A program made the translations under genes and the position numbers. From DATIUV01 sp049322755 (GTDB lineage: Bacteria; Pseudomonadota; Gammaproteobacteria; Burkholderiales; UBA6910), in contig JBMOQX010000017.1 of NCBI GenBank assembly GCA_049322755.1, positions 1 through 64,000 on the forward strand: 64,000 bases of DNA. Reading direction: 5' to 3'. Below the pieces are notes generated by a model. That model ran no database searches. It saw only the letters and a list, made by a program, of their open reading frames with translations, and was not told the DNA's origin. Positions 10,328 through 18,585 of this stretch are shown in pieces (the stretch's first letter is position 1; every line of letters starts with the position of its first letter).

Positions 10328-11263
10328 TTACCCGGACACCACGCGGGGCAGCAAGTTCGTCTCCATCCAGCGCTTGATGCGGTTGGCATCACCAATCCGC
10401 GTCAACGTGCCCCAGGAGTCCAGCAGGACGATGATAACCTGGCGGCCCGCCACCTGGGCCTGCATGACCAGGCAGCGGCCGGCTTCCCGGATATAGCCGG
10501 TCTTGGAGACGCCGATCTCCCAGTCCCGGTTCGACACCAGCCGGTTGGAGTTGCGAAATTCCAGCGGCCGGCGATACCCCGACGCGTCCACGGCGTGCTG
10601 GACGGTGGTGGAGTCCTCACGAATCAATGCATAGCTGCCGCTGGCATGGACCAGGCGCGCGAGGTCGCGGGCCGTGGCGACGTTGCCGCTGTCGAGGCCG
10701 GTGGGATCGACGAAATGCGTGTCGGTCATCCCGAGCGCCAGGGCCTTGCGGTTCATTGCTGCGACGAACGCCGGCATTCCGCCGGGATGACTGCGGCCCA
10801 GCGCCGATGCCGCCCGGTTCTCGGAGGCCATCAGCGCCAGCCGCAGCAGGTCCCGCCGGCTGAGAACGGTACCCACCCGCAGGCGGGAGCTGGAGTTCTT
10901 GAGCATGTCGACGTCGTCCTTGGTGATGCGGATCGGCTCGTCGAGGGGAAGCCCCGAGTCGAGCACCACCATCGCCGTCATGAGCTTGGTGATGGAGGCT
11001 ATCGGGGTCACCTCCGTGCCGTTCTTCTCGTAAATGGGATTCCCGGTGGCGGCGTCGACCACCAGCGCGACGTTGGACCTGATTTGCGGGTCGCCGCGCA
11101 AATGCTGCATGGTGGGCGCGGCGTCCACCTCCTGGGCGGCGGGGGCGCGCAGGCTGAAATGAAGTTTCGGCGCTGCAGCACCATCGCTCTGCGCCGGCTC
11201 CTCGCCGGCCACGGCCAATGCCGCGCTGCACAACAGCCCCAGACCGAGCCAGATCTGTCTCAT
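10328..11263 (-). CDS. pbpG: D-alanyl-D-alanine endopeptidase (PBP7 type)
   Basis: Periplasmic peptidoglycan hydrolase of peptidase family S11, 311 aa. A signal peptide covers residues 1-19 (LGLGLLCSAALAVAG). Active-site motifs are complete: SxxK in ASITKLMT, SxN in ASENRAA, KTG in VSKTGYI. PBP7 cuts D-Ala-meso-DAP cross-bridges during wall growth. The ATG at 11263 is chosen over 11287 because it directly precedes the signal peptide and follows a purine-rich AGGAAAAGGGGGG stretch. It stands between an ABC exporter and egtD on the same strand with no sign of shared function. Confidence 0.92.
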   Translation of the reverse strand: MRQIWLGLGLLCSAALAVAGEEPAQSDGAAAPKLHFSLRAPAAQEVDAAPTMQHLRGDPQIRSNVALVVDAATGNPIYEKNGTEVTPIASITKLMTAMVVLDSGLPLDEPIRITKDDVDMLKNSSSRLRVGTVLSRRDLLRLALMASENRAASALGRSHPGGMPAFVAAMNRKALALGMTDTHFVDPTGLDSGNVATARDLARLVHASGSYALIREDSTTVQHAVDASGYRRPLEFRNSNRLVSNRDWEIGVSKTGYIREAGRCLVMQAQVAGRQVIIVLLDSWGTLTRIGDANRIKRWMETNLLPRVVSG

Positions 11264-11397
11264 GATTCCCCCCTTTTCCTCACCCAACCCTCAAGCGCGT
11301 CCGGCGCGCCGGGACCGGAGACGAACCGCTACCGTAGCAAAAATGCTCGTCTACGGAAAGGGTTGGCGCGAAAATTTAAGACCGTGTCGAACTCGGG

Positions 11398-13248
11398 TCA
11401 GGCAGCGCCGGCGGGGCCGGCCGGCATTGCCGCGGGAATCGGTGCCAAGCCACCCGCATCCTGCCTTTCCTCCTGCTGCAATTGCCACATATGGGCATAG
11501 GTTCCCCCCAGCCGCAGCAGATCCCGATGCGAGCCGCGCTCGACGATGTGCCCGCCATCCAGCACCAGGATCTCATCCGCATCGACGATGGTGGACAGGC
11601 GGTGGGCGATCACCAGCGTCGTGCGCGCAGCGGCGATGCGGTCCAGCTCCGCCTGGATCGCCTTTTCCGATTTCGAATCCAGCGCCGAGGTGGCCTCGTC
11701 GAAGACCAGGATCGGCGGGTTCTTGAGGATGGCCCGTGCGATGGCGACCCGCTGCTTCTCGCCGCCCGAGAGCTTGAGCCCGCGTTCGCCCACGGTGGTG
11801 TCGTACTGCTGCGGCAGGCTCATGATGAAATCGTGAATGTGGGCGAGGCGCGCTGCTTCGACGACCTCTTCGCGGCTTGCCCCCGGCCGGCCGTAGGCAA
11901 TGTTGTAGTAAACGGTATCGTTGAAAAGCACCGTGTCCTGCGGGACGATGCCAATGGCGGCTCGCAGGCTGGACTGGGTCACGTGCCGGATGTCGGTGCC
12001 GTCGATGGCGATGCGCCCGTCCCAGACGTCATAGAAGCGGAACAGCAGCCGTGAGAGCGTGGACTTGCCGGCGCCGCTCGCGCCCACCACCGCCACGGTT
12101 TTGCCCGCCGGCACCTCGAAACTCACGTCGAACAGAATCTGCCGGTCGCGCTCGTAGCCAAAACTCACCCGCTCGAACCGGATCGATGCCTCGATGGCCA
12201 TGAGGGGCCGTGCTTCGGGCAGGTCCTGGATCTCGCGGTTCTCCTCCAGCAGCCGGAACATCCGCTCCATGTCGGTGACCGACTGCTTCAGCTCCCGGTA
12301 GATAACGCCGAGAAAGTTCAGGGGAATGTAGAGCTGGATCAGCAGGGCGTTCACCAGCACCAAGTCGCCCAGCGTCAGCTCGCGGTTCACCACGCCGCGC
12401 GCCGCGAGGGTCATGAGCACGGTAACGCCGCCGGCGATGATCAGGCTTTGCCCGGCGTTCAGCGCGCCGAGCGAGGTTTGGCTGCGAATGGCGGCCCTCT
12501 CCCATTGCGCCAGGTTCTCGTCGTAGCGCCGGGCCTCGTACGCCTCGTTGCCGAAGTATTTGACCGTCTCGTAGTTGAGCAGGCTGTCGATGGCGCGGGT
12601 GTTGGCCTTCGAGTCCATTTCGTTCATCGCCCGCCGGAACCGGGTGCGCCACTCGGTGATCCAGACCGTCAATCCGATGTAAATCACGAGGGTGCCCAGC
12701 GTGATGAGTGCGAACACGGGCGGAAACTTGACCAGCAGCACCGCGGCCACCAGGCCGATTTCCACCAGGGTCGGCAGGATCGAGAACAGGAGATAGCTCA
12801 TCAGCGCCGAGATGGCGCGCGTGCCGCGCTCGATATCCCGCGACATGCCGCCGGTTTGCCGGGCCAGGTGGAAACGCAGGCTGAGCGCGTGCAGGTGCCC
12901 GAACACCTCCAGGGCCACACGGCGGATGACGTGTTGGGTGACGCGGGCGAAGACGATGTCCCGCAGCTCCGCGAACAGGGTGCTCGACAGGCGCAGCAGG
13001 CCGTAGGCGACCAGGAGCGCCGCCGGCACCACCAGCAGGGCCGGGGGCCGGTCCAGGGCGTCGACGATTTCCTTCATGAGTACCGGGACGCCAACGTTGG
13101 CCACCTTGGCCAGAATGAGGAATCCGGCGGCCAGGATGACGCGCCCCCGGAATGCCCAAAGGTAGGGCCAAAGGGTGCGCACCGCCTTCCATTCGTCCCC
13201 GGAAGCGCGCGGCGTAGCGTCGATGGAGTCTGATCCGTGGCGTCTCAT
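11398..13248 (-). CDS. Atm1/HMT1-type ABC exporter, fused permease and ATPase
   Basis: Inner-membrane half-transporter, 616 aa, working as a homodimer. Residues about 25-325 form six transmembrane helices; the NBD has Walker A at 389-396 (GASGAGKS), the signature LSGGEKQ at 493-499 and Walker B ILVFDE at 513-518. The NYETVKYFGNE segment (225-235) is the hallmark of the Atm1/HMT1 group, whose bacterial members (NaAtm1) export glutathione-linked metals or thiols and help with Fe-S and heavy-metal balance. Sequence alone does not fix the substrate. It is divergent from the MBL hydrolase gene. Confidence 0.92.
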   Translation of the reverse strand: MRRHGSDSIDATPRASGDEWKAVRTLWPYLWAFRGRVILAAGFLILAKVANVGVPVLMKEIVDALDRPPALLVVPAALLVAYGLLRLSSTLFAELRDIVFARVTQHVIRRVALEVFGHLHALSLRFHLARQTGGMSRDIERGTRAISALMSYLLFSILPTLVEIGLVAAVLLVKFPPVFALITLGTLVIYIGLTVWITEWRTRFRRAMNEMDSKANTRAIDSLLNYETVKYFGNEAYEARRYDENLAQWERAAIRSQTSLGALNAGQSLIIAGGVTVLMTLAARGVVNRELTLGDLVLVNALLIQLYIPLNFLGVIYRELKQSVTDMERMFRLLEENREIQDLPEARPLMAIEASIRFERVSFGYERDRQILFDVSFEVPAGKTVAVVGASGAGKSTLSRLLFRFYDVWDGRIAIDGTDIRHVTQSSLRAAIGIVPQDTVLFNDTVYYNIAYGRPGASREEVVEAARLAHIHDFIMSLPQQYDTTVGERGLKLSGGEKQRVAIARAILKNPPILVFDEATSALDSKSEKAIQAELDRIAAARTTLVIAHRLSTIVDADEILVLDGGHIVERGSHRDLLRLGGTYAHMWQLQQEERQDAGGLAPIPAAMPAGPAGAA

Positions 13249-13433
13249 GCCAGGCGAAGCCTACCGCCGATGCCGGCGCGGGTCACCTCGGCGGGACGCG
13301 TTGACACGGCCGCCGCCTGCGCACCACAATGGGGCAGCGTCGCGCAGACGACGCGTTCTGGAGGAGGTGTCTGTGTTCGCTGCCCTGGCCGCGACTGCGT
13401 CTGTGCTTCTCCCCGGCCGCCTGCGGAGCCGCC

Positions 13434-14384
13434 GTGGCTAGCGCCCGGCGTCCGCTGCCGCGGTTGCCTGCCGGCGTGCGCGTCGTGGTGCGCGACTGGC
13501 TCAACTCGAATCATGTCGTCATCCGCGGCGCACGGGAAAACGTGCTCATCGACAGCGGCTACTCGGCGTGCGCCAGTGAGACGCTGCAACGATTGCGACA
13601 ACCGGACGCATTGGGCGACGCGCGCCTGCACCGGATCGTCAATACCCATTGCCACAGCGACCACGTCGGCGGCAACCGCCTGCTGCGCAGCGTCTACGGT
13701 TGCCGCATCAGCATTCCGGAGGGCCACGCGCCGCTCATCAGCGAATGGAACGGGCGGGCCCTGTGGCTCGATTACGCCGACCAGTATCTCGAGCCGTTCG
13801 CTTTCGACGACACCATTGCGGCGCAGGAGTCGCTGCGTCTGGGCGACCTCGACTGGCAGGCGATTCCGGTGCCGGGCCACGACATGGGGGCGCTGGTGTT
13901 CCACTGTCCGCAGGAACGCCTGCTGGTATCGGGCGACGCGCTCTGGGAGCGGGGCTTCGGCGTGGTGCCGCCCGAGACGGGCGACCCGGTGCGGCTCCGG
14001 GCCGCCCGCCAGGCGCTGGAAACCATCGCGGCACTGGACGTCGCGACGGTGATTCCCGGCCACGGCCGGCCGTTTGCCGATATCGCTGCTGCGCTGGAGT
14101 TCGCGTTCCGCAAGCTGGAGGCGTTCGAAGCCGACCCGATCCGGACCGCGCGCCACTTCCTCAAGGTCATGCTGACCTTCTCCCTGATCGAAAAAGGCCG
14201 CATGGCAGTCAACCTGCTGCCCACGTACTTCGAGCAGGTGGATGCTTACCGGGAAGTCAACGCGGAGTTCTTCCGGCTGCCCGCGGCGGCGCTGGCCGAG
14301 CAGCTCGTCGGCGAACTACAGCAGACGGCGGCAATCGTGCAGCGCGACGGCTATCTGTTTCCCGCGGGCATGCGGTTCCGTTAG
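13434..14384 (+). CDS. MBL-fold metallo-hydrolase
   Basis: Metallo-beta-lactamase-fold enzyme, about 316 aa. The di-metal motif is NTHCHSDHVGGN, followed by further ligands in VPGHDMGALVFH, SGDALWERGF and IPGHGRPF. A helical C-terminal part of about 100 residues (LKVMLTFSLIEKGRMAV) is like that of bacterial MBL enzymes of the LACTB2 type. Substrate is unknown; hydroxyacylglutathione or other thioesters, or nucleic acid, are common for this fold. Start is uncertain: the GTG at 13434 with CGGAG upstream is preferred; the frame is open back to an ATG at 13329 but that stretch has a composition unlike a real protein. A bidirectional terminator follows. Confidence 0.85.
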   Translation: MASARRPLPRLPAGVRVVVRDWLNSNHVVIRGARENVLIDSGYSACASETLQRLRQPDALGDARLHRIVNTHCHSDHVGGNRLLRSVYGCRISIPEGHAPLISEWNGRALWLDYADQYLEPFAFDDTIAAQESLRLGDLDWQAIPVPGHDMGALVFHCPQERLLVSGDALWERGFGVVPPETGDPVRLRAARQALETIAALDVATVIPGHGRPFADIAAALEFAFRKLEAFEADPIRTARHFLKVMLTFSLIEKGRMAVNLLPTYFEQVDAYREVNAEFFRLPAAALAEQLVGELQQTAAIVQRDGYLFPAGMRFR

Positions 14385-14403
14385 TGCGGTTGCCGCAAAT
14401 CAG

Positions 14404-14430
14404 AAAAGCCCCGGCAAGGCCGGGGCTTTT
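14404..14430. terminator. Bidirectional intrinsic terminator
   Basis: Stem GCCCCGGC (14408-14415) pairs with 14419-14426 around a three-base loop, flanked by AAAA and TTTT, so it can work on both strands. It lies in the 61-base convergent gap between the MBL gene (plus) and the fused soxXA-like gene (minus). Confidence 0.9.
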
Positions 14431-14445
14431 GATTTCACGGCCCGG

Positions 14446-15684
14446 TCAATGGCCCATGCTCGGTGTCGCGATCTTGCTGCCGTTGCTGAGCGAGGTCAGG
14501 TAGTACTCGATATCCGCATACTCCGGCGCGTCCGGCGGCAGTTCATTGCCGCGGATCGCCACGCCGCACCACTGCAGGCGCTTGCGGACGGTCCACATCT
14601 GGCTCTGGCTGGTGCGGTAGTAGGGGTGGTGCCCCAGCTGGTTCGTGGACGGTCCGAGGTATTGGCCACGGATCCACTTGTTTGCCGCCTGGCCATGGCA
14701 GTCGTTGCAGGCGAAATTGAGCTGCCCGATCTTGCGCCCCATGAGCTGCTTGCCGTTCTCGGCGCGGGCCTTTTCGGCGGGCGTGTTGAAGCGAATGCTG
14801 ATCGCCTGCCCCCGCGCGAGGCTGCGAAGATACGTCGACAAGGCGATATTCTCCGTCGACTCCATCAGGTACTCGGCACCGGTGGTGGCGCGTGCATGGC
14901 GCGCGATGAACTCCTCGCTGTTCAGCACCTTTTTCATCCGCGGCTCGTAATACGGCATGCGCCCGGCCCAGGTCTTGAACGCCTGCTTGGGATCCTTGTG
15001 GCACGACGCGCACGACTTGCCGTTGGGACCGGCGGTCCCGAACAGCTTCTCCCCGCGCTCCACTTCGCCCCACGCCGGATTCTCGAATGGATCGTCGGGG
15101 TTGTAGATCGGCGTCTCTTTCTTGCGCTGATTCGGATCGTCCCGCACGTCCCTGAACGTCGCCGGCGCCTTCAGGGTCTTCAGGTACGCCACCAGGTCCC
15201 GGATCTCCGCCTCGGTGTATAGGCCGTGGCGGCCCCACGGGGGCATCATGGTGTTCTCGTTGAAGACCCGGGCGTCGTAAATGTAGTTGTAGAGGTGCCA
15301 GTCGGTGCGGCCCCAGGTGCCGATGGCGGAGAGGTCCGGGCCGACGTTGCCCGGCAGCGTCGCGCCGGGGAGGATGTGGCACGCGAGGCATCCCCCGCCA
15401 CGGCTGCGGTCGAACGCCAGCTTTTTTCCGTTCTCTGCGTTACCGTCCTCGATCGGGCCATAGACCCTCTGAAACCCCTGTACCGGCGGCGACGCGTCGG
15501 TGCGCATGGTGTTGAACTTGTCCCAGCTGGCTTTGGGCCAGTTGCCGTAGCGGCTCCAGGGCGACGGAGCAGCCGATTTCTCCGTCTCCAGCGGCGCCGG
15601 CGCACCTTTCGCCGCCGACACCGGCGAACTGCTCAGAACGGAAACGGCCGTGACAATAGCGGCCGATAGGGAAGGTTTCATCAT
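14446..15684 (-). CDS. Fused SoxX-SoxA-like triheme cytochrome c
   Basis: Periplasmic c-type cytochrome, 412 aa, with signal peptide (cleavage near residue 24). Three CXXCH heme motifs are seen: CLACH at 99-103, CASCH at 225-229 and CNDCH at 326-330. The first domain (about 75-172) reads like SoxX: heme motif, then MMPPWGRH with a Met ligand and a terminal helix EIRDLVAYLKTL. The second (about 195-405) reads like diheme SoxA, with the catalytic heme-ligand Cys at 373 (RLQWCGV) and the conserved end PEYADIEYYLTSLSNG. In SoxXA proteins the two subunits are normally separate and join a sulfur substrate to the SoxY carrier. The residues after Cys373 differ from the usual RAE form seen in the neighbouring SoxA. 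Preceded by GAGGAGGAG; separated from soxXAK by a terminator, so an own promoter is expected. Confidence 0.85.
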   Translation of the reverse strand: MMKPSLSAAIVTAVSVLSSSPVSAAKGAPAPLETEKSAAPSPWSRYGNWPKASWDKFNTMRTDASPPVQGFQRVYGPIEDGNAENGKKLAFDRSRGGGCLACHILPGATLPGNVGPDLSAIGTWGRTDWHLYNYIYDARVFNENTMMPPWGRHGLYTEAEIRDLVAYLKTLKAPATFRDVRDDPNQRKKETPIYNPDDPFENPAWGEVERGEKLFGTAGPNGKSCASCHKDPKQAFKTWAGRMPYYEPRMKKVLNSEEFIARHARATTGAEYLMESTENIALSTYLRSLARGQAISIRFNTPAEKARAENGKQLMGRKIGQLNFACNDCHGQAANKWIRGQYLGPSTNQLGHHPYYRTSQSQMWTVRKRLQWCGVAIRGNELPPDAPEYADIEYYLTSLSNGSKIATPSMGH

Positions 15685-15737
15685 GTGCTCCTCCTCGTTG
15701 TCGCACCTGGCGAAGCAAGCCTAGCGCCGCCGCGCCA

Positions 15738-15769
15738 TAAAAAAAAGAGGCGCTTTGTTCAAGCGCCTC
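15738..15769 (-). terminator. Intrinsic terminator of the soxXAK unit
   Basis: Nine-bp stem (15747-15755 / 15761-15769) with five-base loop; on the minus strand it is followed by nine U residues (A run at 15738-15746). It lies 190 bases beyond the soxK stop and just before the fused soxXA gene, so the latter is a separate transcription unit. The 190-base stretch between holds no gene I can support. Confidence 0.9.
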
Positions 15770-15958
15770 AATAGCCAAAGGAGGAGGATGAAAACAACGG
15801 GAAGAACCCGCTGCCTTCAACCTTTGCGTAGCAAACGCCATGCCAAAATGGCGCCCTCACAAAAACAATGGGTTGCGAAGCTGCCGGGACTCCCACCGTG
15901 TCGGAAAGTTCTCGGTAGCGTTGCGAAATGGTGCGCTGCTGCACCTTCCCGTAGCGCA

Positions 15959-16282
15959 TCAGAAGTGCTTGGCCACCGGATACTTGGATTGCGCGATGCC
16001 CAGGCGAGCCTGCTCGCTCGCCACCTTGGCATTCTTCATTACCGCGTCCCATTCACCCTTTGCCGCAGCCGCCTGGGCTGCCTTCAACGCTGCCGTGGCC
16101 GTCGTCCACAAGGCATTCTTGGACTTCGCCTCTTGCACGTCCGCCTCGGCCTGGGCGAGCGCCGCCTTCGGATCACCGGAAAACGCGGCTTTCGGTTCGC
16201 TCGGCGCCGGCGTCACCGGCGCCGTTTCACACCCGGCGAGCGCCGCAGCCAGCATGATCAACCCGATCCATCCTCTTTTCAT
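15959..16282 (-). CDS. soxK: SoxXA-binding lipoprotein SoxK
   Basis: Small lipoprotein, 107 aa. Signal peptide with lipobox LAGC, lipidated Cys at 18, then a Pro/Ala-rich linker and a helical, Ala- and Lys-rich domain (EAKSKNALWTTATAALKAAQ, GEWDAVMKNAKVASEQARLG). This pattern fits the SoxK (SAXB) proteins that bind and stimulate type-II SoxXA cytochromes. Its place, 37 bases after soxA and third in soxX-soxA-soxK order, strongly supports the name; short Ala-rich sequence alone would be weak evidence. The last gene before the terminator at 15738-15769. Confidence 0.85.
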   Translation of the reverse strand: MKRGWIGLIMLAAALAGCETAPVTPAPSEPKAAFSGDPKAALAQAEADVQEAKSKNALWTTATAALKAAQAAAAKGEWDAVMKNAKVASEQARLGIAQSKYPVAKHF

Positions 16283-16319
16283 CGTTCTCTCCTGAGTGTT
16301 GGAAACTCGGCGCCCGGAG

Positions 16320-17153
16320 TTATTTCCGGAACACCGACGAGCGTATCTCCAGGCCGTTGCTCATGTACGTGTGGAAATACTCGAGGTTGTTGAACTCGGT
16401 GCTGCCCTCAGGAAGCGGCTCCGCCCGCACCTGCTCCAGGCAGCCGGCATAACGCTTGTGCAGCGTCACCAGATTGGTCCCCTGGCGGAACACCGGCCAG
16501 TGGGTGGCGTGCCCCAGCGCCGGCGAGAGAAGCTCCGTGCGCAGGGTATTGCCGCCGTTGTCGACATGGCAGGTCGAGCAGGCGAAGTTGAGCTGGCCGC
16601 GCCGCGTATAGAAGAATTTCTTGCCGTCCTCGTACGCCTTCATGGCCTCGGGGCCCTGCACCTTGACATTCACTTTCATGCCATCGGAGAGCGTGCGCGC
16701 ATACGCCGTCAGCACGCCCATGGTCTTCATGTCCGAGTGCTTGTACGGGTGCTCGCCGTTGGCCTCCCGGCACATGTTGATGGCCATCTCGAACGTCACC
16801 ACCTTGCCGAGCTTGTCGTCGAAATACGGGTAGTTGCCGACGACGTTGCGGCCGCCGTCGGGAAAGCAGCTGGCGTAAGTCCTGCCGTTCTTGAACGGCG
16901 TCTCCCACATCTTCTTGCCGTGATCGAGCTCGTTCAGGAACGGCGGAAATTCCATGATGGTGTCGTACTGGGTCTTGGCGTCCGGATTCAAGGCCAGCGC
17001 GCCGAAGATATAGTCCTCGTATTTCAGGTTCGGGAATTTCTTGTTGAAGTACCGCACGAACTCTTCGCGGTCCTGCTCCGGCGTGGCCAGCGCCACGCTC
17101 GGTCCCGCGACCAACGCCGCCAAAGCGGCGAACAGCGCTACGCGTTGTTTCAT
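16320..17153 (-). CDS. soxA: Sulfur oxidation cytochrome SoxA, monoheme type
   Basis: Catalytic subunit of SoxXA (L-cysteine S-thiosulfotransferase), which attaches thiosulfate to the SoxY swinging arm in the periplasm; 277 aa with a signal peptide to about residue 22. Only one CXXCH is present (C192-H196); at the place of the first heme in diheme SoxA there are C96 and C128, which likely form a disulfide, as in type-II SoxA. The active heme-ligand Cys is C238 (RYAGCLEQVRAEPLPEGSTEF). The ATG at 17153 is taken rather than 17192 because it begins the signal peptide. Sits between soxX and soxK. Confidence 0.94.
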   Translation of the reverse strand: MKQRVALFAALAALVAGPSVALATPEQDREEFVRYFNKKFPNLKYEDYIFGALALNPDAKTQYDTIMEFPPFLNELDHGKKMWETPFKNGRTYASCFPDGGRNVVGNYPYFDDKLGKVVTFEMAINMCREANGEHPYKHSDMKTMGVLTAYARTLSDGMKVNVKVQGPEAMKAYEDGKKFFYTRRGQLNFACSTCHVDNGGNTLRTELLSPALGHATHWPVFRQGTNLVTLHKRYAGCLEQVRAEPLPEGSTEFNNLEYFHTYMSNGLEIRSSVFRK

Positions 17154-17222
17154 AGTGGTCTCCTCATGCCCCTCGACTGAGCGCGAACGCACCGCGCGGC
17201 GCGGACGCCCCGGGGGATCCGA

Positions 17223-17615
17223 TCAAAGCTCGTGGACGAAATCGACGATCAGGTCGATTTCCTTGTCCGACAGGATGTTGTGCTTGCCGAAAGGCGGCAT
17301 CGAGGTCGCGGGATTGCGCGACATCGGGTCCGCGATCTGCTGCCGCAGCTTGGCCTTGTCCGGAAAGCGGGCTTTCATCGCGATGAGGGGAGGACCGATG
17401 TTAGCCGCGGTGTAATTCTTCGACGCGGGTGATTGCGTGTCCTTGAGAGACGGGAACATATGGCACGCCATGCAGTTGCCCTTCCGGTTGTTGAAGGCGA
17501 GATCCTGCCCGGTGGGCGGCTTGGCCGGTTCGGCCGCAAAGCTGGGAACGGCTGGCACGGTAACGAGCGCGGCAACAAGTCCGCCGGCAGCCAGCCAAAG
17601 AGTGGCTTTCCGCAT
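17223..17615 (-). CDS. soxX: Sulfur oxidation cytochrome SoxX
   Basis: Electron-accepting monoheme cytochrome subunit of SoxXA, 130 aa. Signal peptide to about residue 28, heme motif CMACH at 48-52, Met ligand M106 in TSMPPFGKHNILSDKEID, matching the family. The ATG at 17615 has a strong GGAGG four bases before; the in-frame ATG at 17648 lacks this. First gene of soxXAK. In the full pathway electrons from SoxX go to a small cytochrome and the oxidase. SoxYZ, SoxB and SoxCD genes are not in the window. Confidence 0.94.
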   Translation of the reverse strand: MRKATLWLAAGGLVAALVTVPAVPSFAAEPAKPPTGQDLAFNNRKGNCMACHMFPSLKDTQSPASKNYTAANIGPPLIAMKARFPDKAKLRQQIADPMSRNPATSMPPFGKHNILSDKEIDLIVDFVHEL

Positions 17616-17674
17616 TGCTCCTCCAAGTGAGTTTTTGATTGGAAACAACTTTATTATTTGTTTGCCATTACTCT

Positions 17675-17695
17675 ATCGGGCCTGTACCGCCCGAT
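17675..17695. promoter_or_regulatory. Inverted repeat upstream of soxX
   Basis: Perfect seven-bp inverted repeat (ATCGGGC at 17675-17681, GCCCGAT at 17689-17695) with a seven-base spacer, 60-80 bases before the soxX start within an AT-rich 150-base gap. It could be a regulator site for soxXAK or a weak 3' hairpin for the EEP gene upstream; no T tract follows on the minus strand, which argues for the former. Confidence 0.35.
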
Positions 17696-17765
17696 CTAAT
17701 AGAAAAACTTTATGTGCCCATGTATCGACTCTATGAATTCGTCGGCGCCCGGCATGCGCCAAAGG

Positions 17766-18518
17766 TCAGCCGCGCGTCATGGTGGCGGAGAGAGCCGCGT
17801 GATCCGAGATTCGGGACCAGGGATTCCCGTGGTGGACATGGGCGTGACGCACCTGGAACCCGCGCACGTAGATTCGGTCCAGCCGCAGCACAGGCAGCGC
17901 CGACGGATAGCTGCGGGCACACTGGCCGCGGGTCAGCTCGAATACCTCGCACAGCGCCAGTTCCTCGACCAGGATCCGGCGCGCATGCCCGCGCCAGTCG
18001 TTGAAATCCCCCGCCACGATCAGCGGCGCGTCGTGGGGCACCATCGCCTCGATGCGCTTGGCGAGCGCCTTCAACTGCTTGCGCCGGCCGACGGCGAAGA
18101 GCCCGAGGTGCACGCACACGCAGTGCAGGGTTTCGGACCATCCCGGAATCCGCATTTCACAATGCAGGAGCCCGCGCCGCTCGATGCGGTTGGTGGAGAC
18201 GTCCTCGTTTTCCCAGCTGACGATCGGATAGCGGCTGAGGATGGCGTTGCCATGATGACCCTCGTCGTAGATCGCGTTCTTGCCGTAGGCAAAATCCAGC
18301 CAGATGGTGTCGGCCAGGAACTCGTACTGAGGCTGGCCGGGCCAGTCCCGGAAGCGCTCGGCGTGGCGCTCGTGGGCGCCCAGGACTTCCTGCAGGAAAA
18401 TGACGTCGGCACCCAGCGCGTGCAGGCGCTGCCGCAACTCGTGCACCACCATGCGCCGGTTGAAGTGGGAGAACCCCTTGTGGATGTTGTAGGTGGCGAC
18501 GTGCAGGATATCGGTCAT
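17766..18518 (-). CDS. Endonuclease/exonuclease/phosphatase family protein
   Basis: Cytosolic EEP-superfamily phosphodiesterase, 250 aa. The metal and catalytic motifs are seen in order: ATYNIHKGFS near the N-terminus, FLQEVLG (Glu metal ligand), HLGLF, AGDFNDW and the terminal SDHAALSA. In betaproteobacteria a protein of this type usually sits after aspS-nudB and before a cardiolipin synthase; here nadA and a START-domain gene come between. No cardiolipin synthase follows; the sox genes do. Substrate (nucleic acid or phospholipid headgroup) unknown. Confidence 0.87.
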   Translation of the reverse strand: MTDILHVATYNIHKGFSHFNRRMVVHELRQRLHALGADVIFLQEVLGAHERHAERFRDWPGQPQYEFLADTIWLDFAYGKNAIYDEGHHGNAILSRYPIVSWENEDVSTNRIERRGLLHCEMRIPGWSETLHCVCVHLGLFAVGRRKQLKALAKRIEAMVPHDAPLIVAGDFNDWRGHARRILVEELALCEVFELTRGQCARSYPSALPVLRLDRIYVRGFQVRHAHVHHGNPWSRISDHAALSATMTRG

Positions 18519-18585
18519 TTTCGCGTTGTTTTTAGCACGTCCCGTGCCAGTCGGCGGCCGCGCTTCGCGCCGTCGAGGCGGACGT

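Noticed and set aside
15788..16393. Plus-strand gene starting at the strong ribosome site at 15781-15787
   Set aside because: The frame runs antisense through soxK and beyond, with no similarity to any protein I recognise; kept only as a low-interest observation.
17675..17695. Intrinsic terminator for the EEP gene
   Set aside because: The hairpin lacks a U tract on the minus strand and lies in the soxX promoter region; listed instead as an inverted repeat.
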